Positions 1 through 8,898 of a DNA stretch of 64,000 nucleotides are shown one piece after another. Each line of letters opens with the position of its first letter. Within the stretch, counting starts at the first letter, position 1. The stretch covers positions 124,001-188,000 of the forward strand of contig JAOAQX010000028.1 of the NCBI GenBank assembly GCA_025210805.1. Direction: 5' to 3'. The notes beneath the pieces are model-generated. The model did not search any database, was not told the origin of the DNA, and worked only from the letters and a program-made list of their open reading frames with translations. This DNA comes from Flavobacteriales bacterium. GTDB taxonomy: Bacteria > Bacteroidota > Bacteroidia > Flavobacteriales > CAJXXR01. The translations under genes were made by a program, and so were the position numbers.

Positions 1-609
1 GCATCAAGACTCATAGAAAAGCATTACCGCCCTACAATTGTTTTTACAGAAAAGGAGGGAAAACTTACTGGCTCGGCTCGTTCAATTCCTGGTTTTGATC
101 TTTATGAAGCGTTACAGGCTTGTTCTGATAATATCGAACAGTTTGGTGGTCATTATTTTGCTGCAGGACTTACGATTAAAAAAGAGAATCTTGAAGATTT
201 TAAAAATCAGTTTGAAAAATACGCTAGCAGGATACTTTCAGAAGAAGATTTAATAGAGAAAGTGCATTTGGAAAGTGAACTTAACTTCGATGATATTTCT
301 GACAATTTTTTCAATCAATTAGCGATGTTCGAACCTCATGGTCCAGATAATTTACCTCCTATTTTCGGAGCAAAAAATGTAATTGATACAGGCTGGTCTC
401 GAAAAGTAGGGAAAGAATCCCAGCACATTTCTTTTGCCATAAAACAAAGAGAAAGTAAAAATGCTTTTAAAGGCATTGGTTTCGGAATTGGCGAATCTTT
501 TGCCCAAATGGCACGAACAAATCAATTTGCCATTGCATATTCTATCAAGAAAAACAAATGGAGAGACCGAGAAGAAATTCAGCTAAATATTAAGGATATT
601 AAGTTTTAG
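1..609 (+). CDS. recJ: RecJ single-strand DNA exonuclease, C-terminal part
   Basis: Frame 1 is open from the window edge to TAG at 607-609, giving the last 202 residues; the N-terminal DHH catalytic half lies outside. RecJ degrades single-stranded DNA 5' to 3' in recombination and mismatch repair. The DHHA1 signature is visible (GGHYFAAGL, about residues 50-58 of this fragment), preceded by GSARSIPGFDLYEAL, a typical RecJ stretch, and followed by the OB-fold tail with EPHGPDNLPPIF. The call is firm although only the end is visible. A start at base 38 or 262 would be an artefact of the truncated view. Confidence 0.93.
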   Translation, partial: ASRLIEKHYRPTIVFTEKEGKLTGSARSIPGFDLYEALQACSDNIEQFGGHYFAAGLTIKKENLEDFKNQFEKYASRILSEEDLIEKVHLESELNFDDISDNFFNQLAMFEPHGPDNLPPIFGAKNVIDTGWSRKVGKESQHISFAIKQRESKNAFKGIGFGIGESFAQMARTNQFAIAYSIKKNKWRDREEIQLNIKDIKF

Positions 610-732
610 AGAATAGTCTTTTGAGGCTATCTGGTCTTATTATGTAAAGAAAATCGCATTTTCTTTACATAGTTGATTTCTTATGTAAAGATTTTTCATT
701 TTTGTATACATAGACTATTGGAAAGTTGGATG

Positions 733-1221
733 CTATTCCTTCAATCCCTTTTCATAAAATCCAAAAGGAAGGATATCGGCTATGGAATTCATAACATATA
801 CTTCAGAACTATCAGATTGAAGAATGATTTGGATGTCTGATTCTTGTTTCTGTTCATATTCAAACATTACTTGTCTGCAAGCACCGCAAGGAGATAGAAT
901 TCCGAGTGTTTCGAATTTATTGGAACCACCTACAATGGCAACTGAAACAATTTTTGAATCAGAAAATGTAGCTCCATAATGAAAAAAGGCCACTCTTTCT
1001 GCACAAAGCCCAGATGGATAGGCGGCGTTCTCTTGGTTAGATCCCAGAACTATTTCCCCATTTTCAAGAAGTAAAGCTGCACCAACTTTAAAATTAGAAT
1101 AAGGAGCATACGCTTTTGCTTGGGCTTCACGAGCTTTAGCAAGAAGTTTTTGTTTTGCAGTGTCTAATGCTTCTTTATTAGGAAATTCAGAATATTCGAG
1201 TTGGAACTGATGTTTTTTCAT
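733..1221 (-). CDS. cdd: Cytidine deaminase
   Basis: This 162-residue protein hydrolyses cytidine and deoxycytidine to uridine and deoxyuridine in pyrimidine salvage. The zinc site is complete: Cys73-Ala-Glu75 in GLCAERVAF supplies one ligand and the proton-shuttle Glu, and Cys112 and Cys115 in SPCGACRQV supply the others. YAPYSNFKVGAAL near residue 40 is the substrate-binding stretch. Length fits the homotetrameric class. It lies downstream of pruA on the same strand, but a strong hairpin separates them, so it is probably transcribed on its own. Confidence 0.95.
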   Translation of the reverse strand: MKKHQFQLEYSEFPNKEALDTAKQKLLAKAREAQAKAYAPYSNFKVGAALLLENGEIVLGSNQENAAYPSGLCAERVAFFHYGATFSDSKIVSVAIVGGSNKFETLGILSPCGACRQVMFEYEQKQESDIQIILQSDSSEVYVMNSIADILPFGFYEKGLKE

Positions 1222-1280
1222 ATTGATTGAAGTAGATGTTTATAATATTTTTAGGTAAAATTCAGAAGATAAATCGATAG

Positions 1281-1313
1281 AAAAGCCCCCTTTTTTCTAT
1301 AAAAGGAGGCTTT
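1281..1313 (-). terminator. Rho-independent terminator after pruA
   Basis: On the minus strand AAAGCCTCCTTTT, a 4-base loop region and AAAAAAGGGGGCTTTT form a GC-capped stem that runs into a T-rich stretch. It sits 25 bases past the pruA stop and should separate pruA from cdd. Confidence 0.8.
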
Positions 1314-1337
1314 ACAATAAAATACACTTATAATTTT

Positions 1338-2957
1338 TTATCCTAAGAATGGATATTTAAAATCTGTAGGCGGTACAAATGTTTCCTTGATAGTTCTTGG
1401 AGAAACCCATCTAAGAAGATTTAAGATAGATCCCGCTTTATCATTTGTTCCAGATGCACGAGCACCTCCAAATGGTTGTTGAGATACAACAGCTCCTGTT
1501 GGTTTATCATTAATATAGAAATTACCAGCAGAGTTTTGAAGCCTTTTACTAGCAGATTCTATGATATAACGATCATTTGAATAGATGGCTCCAGTAAGTG
1601 CGTACTCTGAAGTGCTGTCAACAAGATCTAAAGCTGCATCAAAATCATCATAAAGATAAATAGTCATTACAGGTCCAAAAAGCTCTGTAGACATGGTTTC
1701 AAACTGAGGGTTGGTAGTTAGTACAACTGTAGGTTCTATAAAGTAACCTTCAGATTTATCATAGTTTCCACCTAAGATAATTTCCGCATCATCAGCAGCC
1801 TTTACTTTATCTATATAAGAAGCTAATTTATTGAAAGAACCCTCGTGAATTACTGCATTAATGAAGTTTGAGAAATCTCTTGGCGTTCCCATTTTCATTT
1901 CAGCATGTTGTTTACTCATAATTGCTTGAACATCGTTCCAAAGACTCTTAGGAATATAAGAACGTGAAGCAGCAGAACATTTTTGACCTTGGAACTCAAA
2001 AGCACCTCTCATGATTGCTGTGGCAACTTCTGCTGCATCAGCAGATTCATGAGCAATAATAAAGTCTTTTCCTCCTGTTTCTCCCACAATTCTTGGGTAG
2101 GTATCATAGTTATGGATATTGTTTCCAATTTGTTTCCACAATTCTTTAAATACAAAAGTAGAACCTGTAAAGTGAAGTCCTGATAGTGATTTATGTGCAA
2201 AAACTTCATTTGAAATTTCCACAGGATCACCATAAACTACATTGATTACTCCATCTGGTACTCCAGCAGCTTTGAAAAGCTCTACAATCACTTGTGCAGA
2301 ATATACCTGACTATCTGAAGGTTTCCATACTACAACATTCCCCATCATGGCAGGTGCAGCACATAGGTTTGCAGCAATAGAGGTGAAGTTAAATGGAGTA
2401 ATTGCATAAATAAACCCTTCTAAAGCACGGTGTTCAAGACGATTCCATATTCCTGGTGCAGATTCTGGCTGTTCTTGATACACTTGCATCATATAGTAAG
2501 CATTGAATCTAAAGAAATCAATCATTTCACAAGCAGCATCAATTTCGGCTTGGTGTGCATTTTTAGATTGAGCGAGCATCGTTGCAGCATTCATCTTCAT
2601 ACGGAAAGGACCCGCAAGAAGTTCAGCAGCCTTCAAGAAAATAGAAGCACGGTGCTCCCATGAAGTATTCGCCCATTTTTCTCTAGCCTCTAGAGCATTT
2701 TCTATGGCTTTTTTGGTGTGGTCAGCTCCTCCAATGTGATAATGACCCAAGACATGTTTATGCTCATGTGGAGGGTTCATTTCGGCAAGATTTCCTGTGC
2801 GGATCTCCTCACCACCAATATACATAGGAATATCGGCTTTTTGATTGTACATTCTATCGTACTCAGCCATTAAGGCTTCTCTTTCCGGAGTTCCCGGAGC
2901 ATATGATTTCACAGGTTCACAACTAGGATGTGGTACCTTAAAAAAAGCGTTTGACAT
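1338..2957 (-). CDS. pruA: L-glutamate gamma-semialdehyde (1-pyrroline-5-carboxylate) dehydrogenase
   Basis: A 539-residue aldehyde dehydrogenase that oxidises glutamate semialdehyde/P5C to glutamate with NAD+, the second step of proline breakdown. The catalytic Cys327 is in GQKCSAASR and the general-base Glu293 in VGETGGKD. ITPFNFTSIAANL and WKPSDSQ belong to the cofactor-binding fold, and ELFGPVMTIY is the usual C-terminal landmark. Length and the N-terminal extension match the stand-alone P5C dehydrogenase type rather than the PutA fusion. No proline dehydrogenase gene is in the window. It is followed by a strong terminator. Confidence 0.95.
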   Translation of the reverse strand: MSNAFFKVPHPSCEPVKSYAPGTPEREALMAEYDRMYNQKADIPMYIGGEEIRTGNLAEMNPPHEHKHVLGHYHIGGADHTKKAIENALEAREKWANTSWEHRASIFLKAAELLAGPFRMKMNAATMLAQSKNAHQAEIDAACEMIDFFRFNAYYMMQVYQEQPESAPGIWNRLEHRALEGFIYAITPFNFTSIAANLCAAPAMMGNVVVWKPSDSQVYSAQVIVELFKAAGVPDGVINVVYGDPVEISNEVFAHKSLSGLHFTGSTFVFKELWKQIGNNIHNYDTYPRIVGETGGKDFIIAHESADAAEVATAIMRGAFEFQGQKCSAASRSYIPKSLWNDVQAIMSKQHAEMKMGTPRDFSNFINAVIHEGSFNKLASYIDKVKAADDAEIILGGNYDKSEGYFIEPTVVLTTNPQFETMSTELFGPVMTIYLYDDFDAALDLVDSTSEYALTGAIYSNDRYIIESASKRLQNSAGNFYINDKPTGAVVSQQPFGGARASGTNDKAGSILNLLRWVSPRTIKETFVPPTDFKYPFLG

Positions 2958-3193
2958 AGTATTATTTTTTAAAAATAAATGAGTAAGCTAAGGTACAAAA
3001 TCTGTTTTGATTTTAATGTGTGAAAATTTAGATTAAAAACAAGTGTGGAAAGCCTTTATTTCTTTGTGTTTTTTTGTTTAGAAAGATTTGATTAATAGAA
3101 TTTATTCTGTTTTTAAGCTCAAAAATGATTATTTCAATACATTTTTTTTTGCTTTGGAGTATATTAGTAAATTGTAACACAAAAATATAGGGG

Positions 3194-3646
3194 ATGAAAA
3201 ATGTTTTTAAGAAAAATGACGTAGCACTTTTTTTCGAAAGAATTGATAAAATTACACCAGAAAGTCAACCAAAATGGGGAAAGATGTCTGCTGATCAAAT
3301 GTTGGCTCACTGTAATGTAACTTATGAATACATTTTTGAAGATAAATATAAAAAGCCAAGAGGGTTCAAAAGGTTTTTGTTAAAAGCCTTTGTGAAAAAT
3401 GCGGTGGTAAATGAAAAAAAATATCCAAAAAATAGTAGAACAGCACCAGATTTTATTATTTCTGATGAAAGAAACTTTCAGCTAGAAAAAGACCGACTTA
3501 AAAATTATATGAATCGTGTTTTGGAACTAGGAGAAGATCATTTTGAAGGAAAAGAATCTCATTCTTTTGGGGTGCTCAGTAAAAATGAATGGAATAATAT
3601 GTTAGCAAAACATTTAGAGCATCATTTAGAACAATTCGGAGTATGA
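3194..3646 (+). CDS. DUF1569 / DinB-like protein
   Basis: A 150-residue soluble protein with the layout of the DUF1569 branch of the DinB four-helix fold. KMSADQMLAHCNV near residues 29-41 and HLEHHLEQFG at the C-terminus carry the conserved His residues that usually form a metal site. The family's reaction is unknown; members are often thought to be thiol- or metal-dependent. The stop overlaps the start of msrB as ATGA, so the two are almost certainly co-transcribed and translationally coupled. That hints at a link with oxidative damage, which is inference only. Confidence 0.8.
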   Translation: MKNVFKKNDVALFFERIDKITPESQPKWGKMSADQMLAHCNVTYEYIFEDKYKKPRGFKRFLLKAFVKNAVVNEKKYPKNSRTAPDFIISDERNFQLEKDRLKNYMNRVLELGEDHFEGKESHSFGVLSKNEWNNMLAKHLEHHLEQFGV

Positions 3647-4089
3647 TTTTTTGGAAAAACATCATGCATTGGGTGAAGGAAGGAAATCCAAAACCAGACA
3701 CCGTTGTAGAAAAAACCGAAGAGCAATGGCAATCATTACTCACACCTGAAGTATTTGCTATCACTAGAAAAAAAGGAACAGAAAGAGCCTTTTCTTCTGA
3801 TGTTTGCCACAGATTTGATCCAGGGGTTTATCAGTGTGTTTGTTGTAAAACACCACTTTTTGATGCCCAAGAAAAATACGATAGCGGATCAGGTTGGCCA
3901 GCCTTTTCTCAACCACTAAAAGAAAATTTGGTTGCCTATTCTGGAGACTATACTTACGGAATGGTACGAGTAGAGATTTTATGTAATACTTGCCAAGCTC
4001 ATTTAGGGCATGTATTTCCAGATGGACCACCACCTTCTGAGTTGAGATATTGTGTAAATGCAATATCATTAGAAAAAATAGAAAAATAA
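3643..4089 (+). CDS. msrB: Peptide-methionine (R)-S-oxide reductase
   Basis: This 148-residue enzyme reduces the R epimer of methionine sulfoxide in proteins. The catalytic Cys137 is in LRYCVNAISL; two zinc pairs are present, Cys65/Cys68 and Cys114/Cys117; GSGWPAF and GHVFPDGP are core MsrB motifs. Cys55 could be the resolving cysteine. There is no signal peptide, so it should act in the cytoplasm. The ATG overlaps the preceding DUF1569 stop by 4 bases, and the prsW-like gene begins 4 bases after the stop, so all three probably form one operon. Confidence 0.95.
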   Translation: MIFWKNIMHWVKEGNPKPDTVVEKTEEQWQSLLTPEVFAITRKKGTERAFSSDVCHRFDPGVYQCVCCKTPLFDAQEKYDSGSGWPAFSQPLKENLVAYSGDYTYGMVRVEILCNTCQAHLGHVFPDGPPPSELRYCVNAISLEKIEK

Positions 4090-4093
4090 CTTT

Positions 4094-5353
4094 GTGAACA
4101 TCTTACTAGGTTTTATTGCCTTTTTTATCGCTTGGATATGGGTAGATTACTATCGTTTGATAGATATCTACGAAAAGGACAAACTCAAATATTTCATTAT
4201 CGTTTTTGTGTTGGGAGCATTATCTGTTCCACTCACGTTTTTTATTGGAGATTTTGTGGAACTTTTCTGGGAAATAGAACTCAATCAAACAGATTTTGTA
4301 AATGTATTTCTCTATAGTTTCTTCAACGTGAGTTTGATAGAAGAAATAGCTAAACTCTTACCAATAATTGTTTTTTATTGGGTTTTTAGGAAGCAAGTAA
4401 ACGAGCCCATAGATATTATAGCATATAGTTGTACTGGGGCTTTGGGATTTGCAACACTCGAGAATTTTTTCTATTATCTGCAATATGGAGAAAGTATTGT
4501 GTTGCTTAGAGCCATCATGAGTACTTTAGGGCATATGATGTTTACGGGTTTTATTGCTTACGGATGGGTTCTTTGGCAGTTCAAAATGAGTAGGAAACCA
4601 ATTCAAGATTGGCTCAAGTTTTTTGTTTTTGCTATTGCGTCTCATGGAGTTTATGATCTCTTTTTGTTTTATCAGCTTGATGAATTTTCATTGACAATCA
4701 TAACCAATATCTACTATCTTTTTGCAATTAATTGGTTCGCTAAAATAATTAACAACTCCCTAAATAACTCACCATTTTTTGAAGAAAATATTTCTTTTGA
4801 TTCTCAAAAAGTCTTCAAGAGATTATTACAATATTATGCGTTTGTTTTGGCGTTTCAATTTGCTTTATCTGCTCATCAAAATGGAATAGAAAAGGCCGTA
4901 GTGATCACTTTTTCCACACTGTTCTATTCTGTTTTTTATATTCTTGTGGCTTCCTATCGTTTGTCGAGGTTTTTCTTAGTGAAAGGAAAAACTTTAGCAC
5001 TCAAATGGGAACTACCTTTTAAACCAAAAACAGATAAATCATCGGGCAAATTGTATTTAGAAATGAACACCATAAAGAATAGAGAACTGATACTTCAAAA
5101 TTATATAAAAGAGCATATAAGAGTGAAGAATTTGCATTTTAGTTCCTCGGTGAATCCCGATTTTTCTCAATGGATTTCTATTAAGATTTCGCATCGTTTT
5201 CATAATGATGAACAAAGCTTTTTTTATAAAATAGAAGGAGCGGATGAAGAATTAGCTCTAGATTATTATATACAAATAAAACAAGAAGGAGAGTATTTAT
5301 TAGAAAACGGATTGCTTGTCGTAGGTTTGTTTCATAAAACAGAGAACAAATGA
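4094..5353 (+). CDS. PrsW-family intramembrane protease with C-terminal extension
   Basis: A 419-residue membrane protein with a GTG start 4 bases after msrB. The PrsW glutamic-protease signature is intact: EEIAK (Glu83, Glu84, Lys87), TLENFFYY (Glu123), GHMMFTG (His147) and SHGVYD (His184, Asp188), spread over roughly eight membrane helices in residues 1-290. In Bacillus, PrsW starts cleavage of an anti-sigma factor. Residues about 300-419 form a soluble tail that I do not recognise. No sigma/anti-sigma pair is adjacent, so the substrate is unknown. Confidence 0.82.
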   Translation: MNILLGFIAFFIAWIWVDYYRLIDIYEKDKLKYFIIVFVLGALSVPLTFFIGDFVELFWEIELNQTDFVNVFLYSFFNVSLIEEIAKLLPIIVFYWVFRKQVNEPIDIIAYSCTGALGFATLENFFYYLQYGESIVLLRAIMSTLGHMMFTGFIAYGWVLWQFKMSRKPIQDWLKFFVFAIASHGVYDLFLFYQLDEFSLTIITNIYYLFAINWFAKIINNSLNNSPFFEENISFDSQKVFKRLLQYYAFVLAFQFALSAHQNGIEKAVVITFSTLFYSVFYILVASYRLSRFFLVKGKTLALKWELPFKPKTDKSSGKLYLEMNTIKNRELILQNYIKEHIRVKNLHFSSSVNPDFSQWISIKISHRFHNDEQSFFYKIEGADEELALDYYIQIKQEGEYLLENGLLVVGLFHKTENK

Positions 5354-5389
5354 AATTTAAAACTTTTCTAAAGCTTAAAAAATAAAATA

Positions 5390-5608
5390 ATGACTGATTA
5401 TTTAGGGTATTTTGCCATGACCATTTTAGTGCTATCATTCACTTTTAAAGATATGAATAAACTACGCCTTTGGAATGCAGTAGCTTGTTTTTTGTTTTTA
5501 ATTTATGCTATTTTGATAGACTCAATTCCTATTTTGCTATCCAATCTTTTTATTTTCTTGCTAAATGTTTTTCATTTAATAAAAAACAGAAAGAAAAAAC
5601 TTCACTAA
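5390..5608 (+). CDS. Small membrane protein, possibly YgjV-like
   Basis: A 72-residue protein with two or three hydrophobic helices (about residues 4-20, 30-44 and 48-65) and a basic tail RKKKLH. The pattern of LSFTFKDMNKLRLWNAVAC resembles short YgjV/CBU_0592-type inner membrane proteins found in many Bacteroidota, whose function is unknown. It follows the PrsW-like gene by 36 bases on the same strand and may be in its operon. Codon use looks normal. The family assignment is tentative; that it is a real gene is likely. Confidence 0.6.
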   Translation: MTDYLGYFAMTILVLSFTFKDMNKLRLWNAVACFLFLIYAILIDSIPILLSNLFIFLLNVFHLIKNRKKKLH

Positions 5609-5794
5609 GTTAAAAAGAACACAATGGTGATTTAGACTATTCAAACAATTTAACAAAATAAAAAGGGAGAAATTACCATTGAAACAATAGATTGCTTAAT
5701 TTGGTAACGTATTACAGTTGTTAGTGCTATTTTAAGTTATAGTAAAACAAAGTTTTGTAATATTAAACTAACAAATAATTGAAAATTACCCCTT

Positions 5795-6091
5795 ATGTTC
5801 TCTATTTTCAAATCTCGAAAAATCAGGCAATTTAATCTTCCTACTCAGCATTATGACGAAAGGAAAGAGCGTTTGGATCGACTAAAAGAAAAGTATGACC
5901 ATGAAGATGCTCCAGAAATTTCGGAAGAAAGAAGTAGAAAAAAGGACTTCCGAAGAGAATGGGAGAATAGAAGCTATAGAGAGCATGCAGCGGAAAACTT
6001 TAAGGAACTCGGAAACAGTAGGTCGAATATTCGCCTAGGTGTCATCTTGGCAATTTTAATGTTTTTGGCATGGTTTTTCTTGATTAGATGA
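5795..6091 (+). CDS. Small charged protein with C-terminal membrane anchor
   Basis: A 98-residue protein. Residues 1-75 are highly charged and probably helical (Glu/Arg/Lys-rich), and residues about 79-96 form one hydrophobic helix ending in Arg, as in a tail-anchored protein with a cytoplasmic head. I recognise no domain. It lies 40 bases upstream of clpC on the same strand, so it might be co-transcribed with the chaperone gene. No function is assigned. Confidence 0.6.
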   Translation: MFSIFKSRKIRQFNLPTQHYDERKERLDRLKEKYDHEDAPEISEERSRKKDFRREWENRSYREHAAENFKELGNSRSNIRLGVILAILMFLAWFFLIR

Positions 6092-6131
6092 TAGTTATTT
6101 ATTGGTTTTGTAATTTTAAAATATTCTCGTT

Positions 6132-8675
6132 ATGCAAGACAATTTTTCACAGACACTCAAAAAAGTTATTGCTTACTCAAAAGAAGAAGCAATGCGACTC
6201 GGACATAATTATATTGGAACTGAACACTTTATTTTAGGGATATTTAAAGAAGGAACTTCAGATTTTATTTCCCTTTTATACGATAGAGATATCCAAATCC
6301 ACGAAGTATTGGAAAGAATGGAAAATCTCAATGAACTAGGAAGTAGCGAAAAAAATCCTATAACCTCCATTCCATTAACAAAAATGGCAGAAAAGGCATT
6401 GAAAATGACTTTTCTAGAAGCCAAAGATTTGCGAATGACTCAGGTACATCCGATACACCTTTTTCTTTCTATTTTAAGAAACTCTGACGACCCTGTAGGG
6501 CTTATTTTTAATAAGAACTTTCAAGTAGGTTATGATGAATTTAAGGAAGAATATTACGAAGCTTTTGTAAACGATGTACAAGGAAACGACCCTCAGGGGA
6601 GTTTTGGAGAAGGGGGACAAGCAGGTGGTGATCCTTTTAGCGGAAATAATAAAAAAAATCCGAAACAAAAGGAAAGTAAAACACCCGTTCTCAATAGTTT
6701 TGGACGCGATTTAACCCTCATGGCAGAAGAAGGGAAACTTGACCCTGTTGTAGGGCGAACGAAAGAAATTGAACGTGTTTCTCAAATTTTAAGTCGTAGA
6801 AAGAAAAACAATCCACTTCTTATTGGAGAACCAGGAGTTGGAAAATCGGCAATTGCTGAAGGTTTAGCCATTCGCATTGTGCAGAAAAAAGTTTCACGTG
6901 TACTTTTTGGAAAACGAGTAGTAAGCCTTGATTTAGCCTCATTAGTGGCAGGTACAAAATACAGAGGTCAGTTTGAAGAGCGAATGAAAGCGCTGATGAC
7001 AGAGCTGGAAAGAAACGACGATGTGATTCTTTTTATTGACGAAATACACACCATTGTGGGAGCAGGTGGAGCCACAGGATCTTTGGATGCTTCAAATATG
7101 TTTAAACCCGCACTCGCAAGAGGTGAAATACAATGTATTGGTGCAACAACTTTGGATGAATACCGCCAGCATATCGAGAAAGATGGAGCTTTAGAGCGTA
7201 GATTTCAGAAAGTTATTGTGAATCCTACAACAAAAGAAGAAACCATCCAGATTTTAAATAATATCAAAGATAGATACCAAGATCATCATAAAGTAAAATA
7301 TACCGATGAAGCTTTGGAAGCCTGTGTGAACCTTACAGATCGTTATATCTCTGATAGACATTTACCAGATAAAGCAATTGATGCACTTGATGAAGTGGGA
7401 TCTAGAGTGCATATTTCTAACCTCAATATTCCAAAGGATATTTTGGATCTTGAAAAGGATTTAGAAACGCTCGAAGAACAAAAACAAGCCTATATAGATA
7501 ATCAAAACTTTGAAGAAGCTGCGTCTGTTAGAGATATCATCAGATTAAAAACAGAAGAAGTTCAGCAAAAGCAAGAAGCTTGGGAAAAAGATCTGGAAGA
7601 AAACTACCGAGAAGTAGATGCAGAAGCTGTAGCTGAAGTAGTTTCTATGATGAGCGGAATTCCTGTACAACGTGTGGCTACCAAAGAAAATGAAAAGCTT
7701 AGAGGTTTAACCACACAAATACAAGATCAAATTATTGGTCAAAATGAAGCCGTTGAAAAAGTGGTAAAAGCGATTCAAAGAAATCGTGTAGGTCTTAAAG
7801 ATCCTAATAAACCAATCGGCTCTTTTATCTTCTTAGGAAATACGGGAGTAGGAAAAACTCAATTGGCAAAGATTATTTCTAAAATGATTTTTGACTCTGA
7901 AGAAGCCTTAATCCGAATAGATATGAGTGAGTATATGGAAAAATTTGCCGTATCTCGTTTAGTAGGAGCACCTCCAGGTTATGTAGGTTATGAAGAAGGA
8001 GGACAGCTGACCGAAAAAGTTAGAAGAAAACCTTATTCTGTAGTGCTTCTTGATGAAATAGAAAAAGCACATCCAGATGTGTTTAATCTGTTATTACAGG
8101 CTCTAGATGACGGTCACATGACTGACAGTCTTGGAAGAAAAATAGATTTTAAGAACACCATTATCATCATGACTTCAAATGTGGGAACACGTAGACTCAA
8201 AGAGTTTGGAAAAGGAGTTGGATTTGGAAAAGATGGAGGGAAAAATGCTGATTTCGGAGACTATGAGAAAAGCATTATTCAAGGTGCTTTAAAGAAAGCA
8301 TTTGCTCCAGAATTTCTTAATCGTATAGATGATGTCATCCTTTTTAATAACCTAGAGAAAGAAGATATTAAAAAGATCATAAAGATAGAACTAGAAAAGC
8401 TTCAAGTACGTACCAAAAACATAGGAATTACTCTAGATTTTAGTGAAGAAGCATTAGATTATATCACAGAGAAGGGATTTGATCCTGCTTATGGAGCGCG
8501 GCCATTAAAAAGAGCCATACAGAAATATGTAGAAGATCCGTTGGCTGAGGAGCTTTTGAATCACCCTCTAGGTGAAGGTCAAGAAATTGTGATGAAAGTA
8601 GATTTAGAAAATGATGAATTAGCTTTTAAAAACACCAACGAAACCCCATCAGATAAGGTAGATGAAAATGCCTAA
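6132..8675 (+). CDS. clpC: ATP-dependent Clp protease ATP-binding subunit ClpC
   Basis: An 847-residue AAA+ unfoldase that feeds substrates to ClpP. The N-domain has two Clp_N repeats (residues about 1-145). The first ATPase has Walker A GEPGVGKS at 232-239 and Walker B ILFIDEIH; the UVR-like linker (NFEEAASVRDII) marks ClpC rather than ClpA or ClpB; the second ATPase has GNTGVGKT. A VGFGK loop between them matches the ClpP-docking tripeptide. A Gly-rich spacer sits at about 150-185. clpP is not nearby. A terminator hairpin follows. Confidence 0.94.
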   Translation: MQDNFSQTLKKVIAYSKEEAMRLGHNYIGTEHFILGIFKEGTSDFISLLYDRDIQIHEVLERMENLNELGSSEKNPITSIPLTKMAEKALKMTFLEAKDLRMTQVHPIHLFLSILRNSDDPVGLIFNKNFQVGYDEFKEEYYEAFVNDVQGNDPQGSFGEGGQAGGDPFSGNNKKNPKQKESKTPVLNSFGRDLTLMAEEGKLDPVVGRTKEIERVSQILSRRKKNNPLLIGEPGVGKSAIAEGLAIRIVQKKVSRVLFGKRVVSLDLASLVAGTKYRGQFEERMKALMTELERNDDVILFIDEIHTIVGAGGATGSLDASNMFKPALARGEIQCIGATTLDEYRQHIEKDGALERRFQKVIVNPTTKEETIQILNNIKDRYQDHHKVKYTDEALEACVNLTDRYISDRHLPDKAIDALDEVGSRVHISNLNIPKDILDLEKDLETLEEQKQAYIDNQNFEEAASVRDIIRLKTEEVQQKQEAWEKDLEENYREVDAEAVAEVVSMMSGIPVQRVATKENEKLRGLTTQIQDQIIGQNEAVEKVVKAIQRNRVGLKDPNKPIGSFIFLGNTGVGKTQLAKIISKMIFDSEEALIRIDMSEYMEKFAVSRLVGAPPGYVGYEEGGQLTEKVRRKPYSVVLLDEIEKAHPDVFNLLLQALDDGHMTDSLGRKIDFKNTIIIMTSNVGTRRLKEFGKGVGFGKDGGKNADFGDYEKSIIQGALKKAFAPEFLNRIDDVILFNNLEKEDIKKIIKIELEKLQVRTKNIGITLDFSEEALDYITEKGFDPAYGARPLKRAIQKYVEDPLAEELLNHPLGEGQEIVMKVDLENDELAFKNTNETPSDKVDENA

Positions 8676-8696
8676 AACTGTAATTATTAAACTGAT

Positions 8697-8733
8697 AAAT
8701 GCTATTTTGATTCATTTCGAAATAGCATTTTTT
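8697..8733 (+). terminator. Terminator after clpC
   Basis: AAATGCTATTT and AAATAGCATTT (8697-8707 and 8720-8730) form an 11-bp stem followed by a run of T. It begins 22 bases after the clpC stop. Confidence 0.75.
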
Positions 8734-8898
8734 ATATCAACTTTTGTCTTTTAAAAACTAGCTAAGGAGAAAAATATGAGAGTATTTAAATGGTAATCAG
8801 TTATAAGTATTATATTTGGTTGAAAATTATGTATAATTAAATATCAATGTCTATTATTTTTAATAAGTAAGACTTTGATAATTCTAACACAAAAAACA

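Noticed and set aside
38-253. Separate small plus-strand ORF at the left edge
   Set aside because: Frame 1 carries the intact RecJ sequence from base 1; this ORF is a different frame over it.
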